NCBI GenBank assembly: GCA_009775375.1
Contig: VSPO01000118.1
Location: 1 to 9,957 of the forward strand
Length of the DNA: 9,957 nt
From: Muribaculaceae bacterium
GTDB taxonomy: Bacteria; Bacteroidota; Bacteroidia; Bacteroidales; Muribaculaceae
Direction: 5' to 3'
How positions within the stretch are numbered: position 1 is the stretch's first letter; each line of letters opens with the position of its first letter. The notes beneath the pieces are model-generated. The model did not search any database, was not told the origin of the DNA, and worked only from the letters and a program-made list of their open reading frames with translations. A program made the translations under genes and the position numbers. Below are positions 4,963 through 9,957 of this stretch, one piece after another.

Positions 4963-7077
4963 ATGGATAGCAAGGTTATTTCTGTTTTGTTGAAAAGAAC
5001 AAGCGCGGCAGGCGATTATTCCTGTGCCGATGGTGAGATTGATCGTTGCGAAGGCTTGAAAGTCCTGTCTTCTGTTGCCGTTAACCCCGACGGCGACGGT
5101 GGTGCCCACGGTGGCGAAGATGGTGGCGGTTCTTCCTCCGGTCCGGGTCAGGATTCGGTCAGTCAGATCTTTCCGACGATGCCTTTCGTGGAATTCTCTT
5201 TGAAAAGGGATGTCCTGCCCGGATGGCATTCCATCCCCGAAATGCTTCCCCAAAAGGAGGTGGAGAGTGGCGACTCCGGGTCGAAGGGCTGGGGAAAGAG
5301 GGCCTCGGAATTGATGGAGACGATGATGGATGAGGCCCGCGATGCGGGATTGCATGTGGAGCCATTCTTTGCGTTAGCGGCTCTGCGTCTCGCCGACGGA
5401 AGTCATGTCTCCCCGTCTGTACCCGTATTGATGGTGCCCAATTCCGAAGCTCCGCCCGTGGAGGGCGATGCCGACCTGTCGGTCGGGAAGATGACTATGC
5501 GCGTGGCGGCAGCTACGTGCCGACTGACGTGCAGGATAACGAATTGTAAAGAATTTTCCAAATGGAAGGGAAAGGTCACGCATGTCGACATTTTCGTGTC
5601 CGACCCCGTGGCTCTCTACGACCGTAAGGCGGAATTCGTGGGTTGTCATCGCGTGCAGACGGCAAATTTCACTCATTCTCTTGATTCCACAGGAAAGAAT
5701 TGCGAACGGATGGTATGCGACGTTGTGCTCGGTCAGGCTTGGTGCCCGCGTCCGGTCGCCTCTTCCTCTCTCGGACTGCAATTGTCTGCCATCCGAGAAT
5801 TCAGGCACGTCGCGGAGGTGGCGATTGAGGACGTGATTGGCTGTCAGGATTCCGAAGGGTTTGCCGTGGAGGATATTGGCCGCTTCCAACTGACGGCGGA
5901 CGCCTACGTGCCCGACTATATGATGCTCCGCGATGTTCAGGCTCGTGGAATGACGGAGTTCTCCGGACGTGTCTCACTCTACGACTTGACGATGACGGTG
6001 GCGGCTGTCCCTCCGGCAAGGTGTATGGCGGCTCCCTTCTCCGGCGTCGCAGATGCTGCGGAAAGGATAGCGGCAGAGGTGGAGATACGTCGTGGAGGGG
6101 AGACGCTGCGGTCGGTCCGCTCTTTGGGAGAGAAGATTGAGATAGGGGAGGACTGTTTCCCTCGCTGGCTCTTCTTTCCGGATGAAGATGCCATCTGTAT
6201 GAGGATTGTCAGCGGATCGGCCGCGTATGTAGTGCCGCTTCGCCGCCATCCTTCGTTGCGAGGCGCCTATTGGTGGTGCGGCGGCTTCGGAAAGGCCACG
6301 CTTGCGGAGATGGGTGTCAGGATTTCAGGCACGGTGCTTCCTGCCGATGCCCCTGAATCGCTCTTCAGGGATGTCTATAGGATGCCGTCGGCCGTTTGGT
6401 GCAGTCTGAAGGGAAATGATATGGCGTTCCCCGACGCCCTGTTCATGCCCCTTGATGTGGGACGTATAATATATCTTTGCCGGGCATTCCGCTCCTCCGG
6501 ACTCGTGGCGACGACCTCGCCGACAGCTTATGCTTTCACCTCGGATGGCGTTTTCCTGCTGAAGGAGATGGACGACGGCACGCTGCGCGATGCGGGGTTG
6601 ATTTGCGACTACGTGCTTTCCGATCCCTCCACGGTCAGACGCGAGGGGCGGGTTCTGGAATTCGTGGAAACCGGAGGCGAGACGGTCAGGATCGAGGGCA
6701 CGTCGGTGAAGACGCTCTCCGGTAATGGTGGCGCGTCAGGATCGTCCTCCTCATCATCGGCGGGCAGGTCGGTGGTGGTCTGTGGGGAGGGCGACGGAGT
6801 TGACGGATATTTCGTCACTCGCCCCATAAAACTTGGCGACGGAGAGAAATTAAAACGGATTTTCGCTCTGGAGCCACGGGGCACGTGCGCCGGTTCGAAG
6901 CTACGGCTGACTGCCTATGGAAGCGCCGACCTTCGGAGATGGCGGCCGTTGGCGAGTCGGAGAGGGAGCATCCGCGGCTTGTGGGGACCAAGGATAAGAT
7001 TCGTCAAAGTCAGGGTAGAAGGCCGTCTCTCGGCCGCCGATACGGTGGAAGCCCTCGTCTTCAGAAGCTGTACTTGA
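4963..7077 (+). CDS. Uncharacterised 704-aa Cys-rich protein, possibly phage-derived
   Basis: I cannot name a function. The start is the ATG at 4963, behind the promoter box and an A-rich run. There is no signal peptide or membrane segment, so the product is probably cytoplasmic or virion-like. After about 40 residues comes a Gly/Asp/Ser-rich stretch (41-63). The next ordered block has VEPFFALAALRLADGS (132-147), VPVLMVPNS (153-161) and VTHVDIFVSDPVALYD (205-220). The middle looks beta-rich. Around 489-585, FPDALFMP, SSGLVATTSPTAYAFTSDGV and a DYVLSDPST block precede a second Ser/Gly stretch (587-601). The C terminus has VTRPIKLGDGEKLK (618-631) and AYGSADLRRWRPL (651-663). From memory, these blocks resemble a family of uncharacterised Bacteroidales proteins that may be phage-tail related; this is unverified. 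There are 20 cysteines. Its last 17 bases overlap the convergent receptor gene. Confidence 0.75.
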   Translation: MDSKVISVLLKRTSAAGDYSCADGEIDRCEGLKVLSSVAVNPDGDGGAHGGEDGGGSSSGPGQDSVSQIFPTMPFVEFSLKRDVLPGWHSIPEMLPQKEVESGDSGSKGWGKRASELMETMMDEARDAGLHVEPFFALAALRLADGSHVSPSVPVLMVPNSEAPPVEGDADLSVGKMTMRVAAATCRLTCRITNCKEFSKWKGKVTHVDIFVSDPVALYDRKAEFVGCHRVQTANFTHSLDSTGKNCERMVCDVVLGQAWCPRPVASSSLGLQLSAIREFRHVAEVAIEDVIGCQDSEGFAVEDIGRFQLTADAYVPDYMMLRDVQARGMTEFSGRVSLYDLTMTVAAVPPARCMAAPFSGVADAAERIAAEVEIRRGGETLRSVRSLGEKIEIGEDCFPRWLFFPDEDAICMRIVSGSAAYVVPLRRHPSLRGAYWWCGGFGKATLAEMGVRISGTVLPADAPESLFRDVYRMPSAVWCSLKGNDMAFPDALFMPLDVGRIIYLCRAFRSSGLVATTSPTAYAFTSDGVFLLKEMDDGTLRDAGLICDYVLSDPSTVRREGRVLEFVETGGETVRIEGTSVKTLSGNGGASGSSSSSSAGRSVVVCGEGDGVDGYFVTRPIKLGDGEKLKRIFALEPRGTCAGSKLRLTAYGSADLRRWRPLASRRGSIRGLWGPRIRFVKVRVEGRLSAADTVEALVFRSCT
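7061..7077. other. Tail-to-tail overlap of two convergent genes
   Basis: The 704-aa gene ends with TGA at 7075-7077, and the receptor gene's stop is TGA on the - strand at 7063-7061. The last 17 bases therefore code on both strands. There is no room for a terminator between the genes, and I see no obvious hairpin with a T-run immediately beyond either stop, so the transcripts probably run into each other. Confidence 0.85.
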
Positions 7078-9697
7078 CCGTCAGCACCGCCTCCCTCGGG
7101 CGCAGCGAATAAGAGTTCTGCGTGACGTCAAGCGTATGGTAGACGGTATAGACGTAGCGCCGCATGTCCGTGAGGTTGCGGGCCGTAATGTCGATGAGGA
7201 TTTTCTTGAAGGCGTAGCTTATCCCGGCGTCGATGAAGACGTTTGATTTATAATTGTCTTCCCCGATTTTCACTTTGGAATAGTTGGCTGATACATACAT
7301 CTCCAGTTTCTTTATAGGGTAGATGCCGATTTTCCCCCTGAGCGACAGGTCGTTGAACGATTGTTCGGGCATTATTCCTCCGAACGACTGCCATTGGCGG
7401 GAATAGGAGCCGGTGAACGCCGCGGAGACGATGTCGCCGAATTGGTAGGTGTCGATTTTTCCGGTCAGTATGCATGCCGTGCTTTTTACGTCCATCCTGA
7501 CTCCGGATCGCATCCTCTCCCGGCCGGAGATGAGGATGTTGGCGCTAAGGTTGAAGGTGGTGTGCCAACGGCGCATCTGTTTCGTGGCGTTGACCAGGAT
7601 GTTGGTCATGTCTCCCTTGCTGGTGGAGGTCTTGACGGAGCTTGATGTCCCGGAGGCGCCGGCGTCGTAGACCGAAAGGGTGTTGCTCTCTGTCTTGCTG
7701 TAGCTGACGAGGGCGTTGATGTAGAAGCCGTCGAGGAAGTTCTTGAAGGAATATGCCCCTCGCAGAGAATTGCGGTGGCCTTTCTTGAGGTTTCCCGCCC
7801 CCATTGTCATGGAGTTGCGGAAGGTGGTGAAGACGGGATTGTCGATGAAATTTCCCATGTCGCCGACGCTGTTGGTGCGTCCGAAGGATAGCTCCCAGAA
7901 ACTCGCCTGCCGGAATTTGTAGGTCAGGGCGGTGTTGAAGTCCACGAATACCCTGTCGAGCCGGAATGTGGAGCCGTCGAGGATGTCGCTGTATTTGATG
8001 TTGTATAGGCTGACGGGGATGGTCGTGGTCCAGCTCAGCCCTTTCCAGCGGAATTTGTAGTAGGGGGAAAGGGTGGTCACGATGCGATGGCCGGAAAGGT
8101 CGTTGCGCGACGTGTCGGTAGGGTTGTCGGCCGTGGATTGTCGGCCTTCGATTTTGGTTTTGGCGTCGGCATTGCTGAGGAAATATCCTTCGGAGGAGAA
8201 GCGGTCGTGGTCGGCGGAGAATTGCAGCGACGCTCCGAGCGTGGATCTTTCGCCGATGTCGAAGGAAATGGAGGTGCGCTCTCTGTTGTGGAAACTTCGC
8301 GACGCCACGTCCTGATGCACGATGGCTTGGCCTGTAGCCGCGTCGGAGGCCTGCATCCGAAGGAGCGGACGGTTGGTCAGCCATGTCTCCGAACTGACCT
8401 CATACATCCTGCGGCCATGCTTTATGATGGCCTTGAGGTCGTTGGAGAAATTATAGTCGTCGCCGGTCTGGCGTTGTGTGCGCAGGGCGTCGGAGTTGAC
8501 GAGGTATGAGTCTCTGTTGAAGTTCCCCCTGAATTGGGCTTGGTCGAGGAAATAGAGGTTCTTCCCGTTGTTCTCGATTTTCGCGGAGGCGTTGACGGTG
8601 TTTTGCCGCAGGGTGTTGTCTGCCGTCTCGCTGTAGGTAAGTCCGGCGTTGTCGGGCGAGAGATATTCCGTATGGGTTATCCCGTCGAAGTTGTCTCGGT
8701 CGTTGCCGTAGTCGGCGTTGATGGTCAGCGTCAGGTCGGGATTCAGACGAAGGAGATTGTTGGCCGTGGCATAGGCTGTGCGGTTGATGATATATCGGTC
8801 TCGTTTTATGGAAGGCTTGCCGAAGGGCGTTTCGCTGAAGGGATTGTAGAGGTTGTTGGGTTGGCGTTCGCCCGGAGAGGCGTTGCCGGAGTTGTTGCCG
8901 CGTGCCGATATGATGGTCTGGCAATCGGGGGCTATGAGCATTCCGTAGAGCTCTCCGCTCCAAAGGAAATCGCGTCCTGCACCGGCACCGGCTGATACGT
9001 AGCCGAGGGGCTTGAGCATCCGGCCTTTCTTGAGCTTCAGGTTGAGGGCGGCACGCTTGGAGTCTACTTTCCCTTGCAGCACTTTCGTGGGCTGGTGGCG
9101 TTGATAGACGCTGACGGAGGATATGTCGGTCGGGGATATGTTGCGCGAGGCCACTGCGTAGTTGCCCCCCATCAGGTCGAGCCCTTCGATATAGAAATGG
9201 TTGATTGGTTCGCCGTCGTAGGATATGCCTCCGGAATCGTCCACCTGTATGCCGGGAATCTTTTTGATGACGTCCTCGATGTTGCGGTCGCCGGCTTTCG
9301 TCATGGCCGCCACGTCGTAGACGATAGTGTCTCCCTTCACTCTCCGTTCCGGGGCTTTCACCACTACCTCTTTCAGTTCATAGGATTTTGGGTTGAGTCT
9401 CACCTCTACCGGACTCGCTGGTTCTTTCAAGGGATATTCCAGGGTCTCGTGCTTCAAGGAGATGAATCTGAGCACTGCTTTGTCGGAGATAGAATCCGCG
9501 GTGATTGAGAATTTGCCTTGGGAAGAGGAGGTGGAGAAGGCCTTCAACTTGTCGTCGTCATAAAGGCGCACGATAACGCCGCCGGCAGCCGAGCCGTCGG
9601 TATTGAGAGTAGTCCCTGAAACGACCACCCTCGCAAGGCCCCCACAGAAAGAGAGTCCCATCACTAAAAAAGCAAAAATCCGATAAATCATCTCCAT
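7061..9697 (-). CDS. TonB-dependent-receptor-like outer-membrane protein with carboxypeptidase-regulatory-like domain
   Basis: This 878-aa protein is probably an outer-membrane beta-barrel that takes up a ligand through TonB energy. A signal peptide (MEMIYRIFAFLVMGLSFCGGLA, about 1-22) is followed by a carboxypeptidase-regulatory-like beta-sandwich (about 23-104). ELKEVVVKAP (107-116) is the usual linker before the plug. The plug lies at about 120-225: GDTIVYDVAAM (122-132), IEDVIKKIPGIQVD (140-153), FYIEGLDLMGG (168-178) and ISSVSVYQR (192-200). A long barrel of alternating aromatic strands ends in LTVKYSF, with the terminal Phe typical of barrel assembly. There is no STN domain, so the anti-sigma-linked type is unlikely. 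No SusD-like gene is present upstream or downstream in the window. The start at 9697 is preceded by A-rich DNA; Met3 (9691) is a possible alternative. The substrate is unknown. Confidence 0.85.
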   Translation of the reverse strand: MEMIYRIFAFLVMGLSFCGGLARVVVSGTTLNTDGSAAGGVIVRLYDDDKLKAFSTSSSQGKFSITADSISDKAVLRFISLKHETLEYPLKEPASPVEVRLNPKSYELKEVVVKAPERRVKGDTIVYDVAAMTKAGDRNIEDVIKKIPGIQVDDSGGISYDGEPINHFYIEGLDLMGGNYAVASRNISPTDISSVSVYQRHQPTKVLQGKVDSKRAALNLKLKKGRMLKPLGYVSAGAGAGRDFLWSGELYGMLIAPDCQTIISARGNNSGNASPGERQPNNLYNPFSETPFGKPSIKRDRYIINRTAYATANNLLRLNPDLTLTINADYGNDRDNFDGITHTEYLSPDNAGLTYSETADNTLRQNTVNASAKIENNGKNLYFLDQAQFRGNFNRDSYLVNSDALRTQRQTGDDYNFSNDLKAIIKHGRRMYEVSSETWLTNRPLLRMQASDAATGQAIVHQDVASRSFHNRERTSISFDIGERSTLGASLQFSADHDRFSSEGYFLSNADAKTKIEGRQSTADNPTDTSRNDLSGHRIVTTLSPYYKFRWKGLSWTTTIPVSLYNIKYSDILDGSTFRLDRVFVDFNTALTYKFRQASFWELSFGRTNSVGDMGNFIDNPVFTTFRNSMTMGAGNLKKGHRNSLRGAYSFKNFLDGFYINALVSYSKTESNTLSVYDAGASGTSSSVKTSTSKGDMTNILVNATKQMRRWHTTFNLSANILISGRERMRSGVRMDVKSTACILTGKIDTYQFGDIVSAAFTGSYSRQWQSFGGIMPEQSFNDLSLRGKIGIYPIKKLEMYVSANYSKVKIGEDNYKSNVFIDAGISYAFKKILIDITARNLTDMRRYVYTVYHTLDVTQNSYSLRPREAVLTVKYSF

Positions 9698-9771
9698 AAA
9701 ATTAAAGATTCAACGAAAGATTCCCAATCCAGCCCTCCGAGTCTGCGCCGAGTCCTGACTTGGTGATTTCA

Positions 9772-9892
9772 AACCACGTCAACCACGAGAATAACCACGT
9801 CAACCACGTTTTATCTAAAATTTATTAGATACGCTGTTGAAAACCTCGTGTCTTGAAAAATACGTGGTTTTCGCGGTTCTTCTCGTGGTTTT
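9772..9892. repeat. Imperfect inverted repeat of ACCACG units upstream of the receptor gene
   Basis: The left arm holds four AACCACG units starting at 9772, 9781, 9793 and 9802 (steps of 9, 12 and 9). The right arm holds CGTGGTT at 9863, CGCGGTT at 9872 and CGTGGTT at 9884 (steps of 9 and 12). The arms align as a 33-base inverted repeat (9777-9809 against 9862-9894) with 27 matching positions, around a spacer of about 52 bases. Within the spacer, TATCTAA (9812-9818) and TTAGATA (9825-9831) form a smaller perfect stem. The block lies 75 to 200 bases upstream of the receptor start, in its probable leader or promoter region. Confidence 0.8.
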
Positions 9893-9904
9893 CGTCCTAT
9901 GTTG

Positions 9905-9933
9905 CAAACCAAATAAATTAACATTTTTAACAA
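9905..9933 (-). promoter_or_regulatory. Weak candidate promoter for the receptor gene
   Basis: On the - strand, TTG (9933-9931) is followed by 18 bases and TTGGTTTG (9912-9905), one base off the TAnnTTTG consensus. A neighbouring TTTATTTG (9917-9910) also differs by one base. If used, either would place the ACCACG inverted repeat inside a leader of about 200 bases. No better match occurs between here and the start codon. Confidence 0.25.
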
Positions 9934-9957
9934 CATTAGTGAAAAATATATAGGCGC

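Noticed and set aside
7545..8384. 279-codon - strand open frame within the receptor gene, plus other long frames in 8087-8995.
   Set aside because: The translations are rich in Arg, Pro, His and Gln, typical of out-of-frame reading of a GC-rich gene, and the receptor frame is clearly coding.
9772..9892. A CRISPR array, considered because of the repeated ACCACG units.
   Set aside because: The units are only 7 bases long, the spacing is 9-12 bases, and half are inverted; no cas genes are present.

Overview
The window looks like a chromosomal segment of a Bacteroidales bacterium (Bacteroidota). The evidence is a set of TAnnTTTG-type -7 promoter boxes, one with a correctly spaced TTTG -33 element, A-rich leaders in place of Shine-Dalgarno sites, a type II glutaminyl cyclase lipoprotein, and an outer-membrane receptor with a carboxypeptidase-regulatory-like N-terminal domain. 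The genus cannot be fixed from the sequence alone.

Layout. (1) 126-2428, + strand, moderately GC-rich: a zinc-dependent glutaminyl-peptide cyclotransferase lipoprotein followed 47 bases later by tyrS. They are probably co-transcribed from a promoter so close to the first ATG that the message may be leaderless. A strong, apparently bidirectional hairpin terminator follows at 2453-2493. (2) 2565-4582, - strand, visibly AT-rich: a two-gene operon with a textbook Bacteroidetes promoter (4551-4582), an OLD/AAA_15-AAA_21-like ABC-type ATPase (443 aa), and a 208-aa protein overlapping it by ATGA. The small protein carries a D...ExK signature like that of PD-(D/E)XK nucleases. The composition break, the ATPase-plus-nuclease pairing and the position just behind a housekeeping gene's terminator make this the best candidate for a laterally acquired anti-phage or anti-plasmid system. 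I could not assign it to a named system. (3) 4520-4962: intergenic stretch with promoters in both directions and several short hairpins. (4) 4963-7077, + strand: a 704-aa cysteine-rich protein without a signal peptide, of unknown function. Its N-terminal and C-terminal signature segments remind me of uncharacterised, possibly phage-derived Bacteroidales proteins. (5) 7061-9697, - strand: an 878-aa TonB-dependent-receptor-like outer-membrane protein whose 3' end overlaps the preceding gene by 17 bases, tail to tail. (6) 9698-9957: a non-coding leader region holding an unusual imperfect inverted repeat built from ACCACG units.

Functional links. The cyclotransferase probably acts on exported proteins in the periplasm and tyrS is a translation housekeeping gene, so their pairing is positional rather than a pathway. 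The ATPase and the 208-aa protein are translationally coupled and most likely form one complex or one functional unit. The 704-aa protein and the receptor show no evident functional link apart from their overlapping 3' ends.
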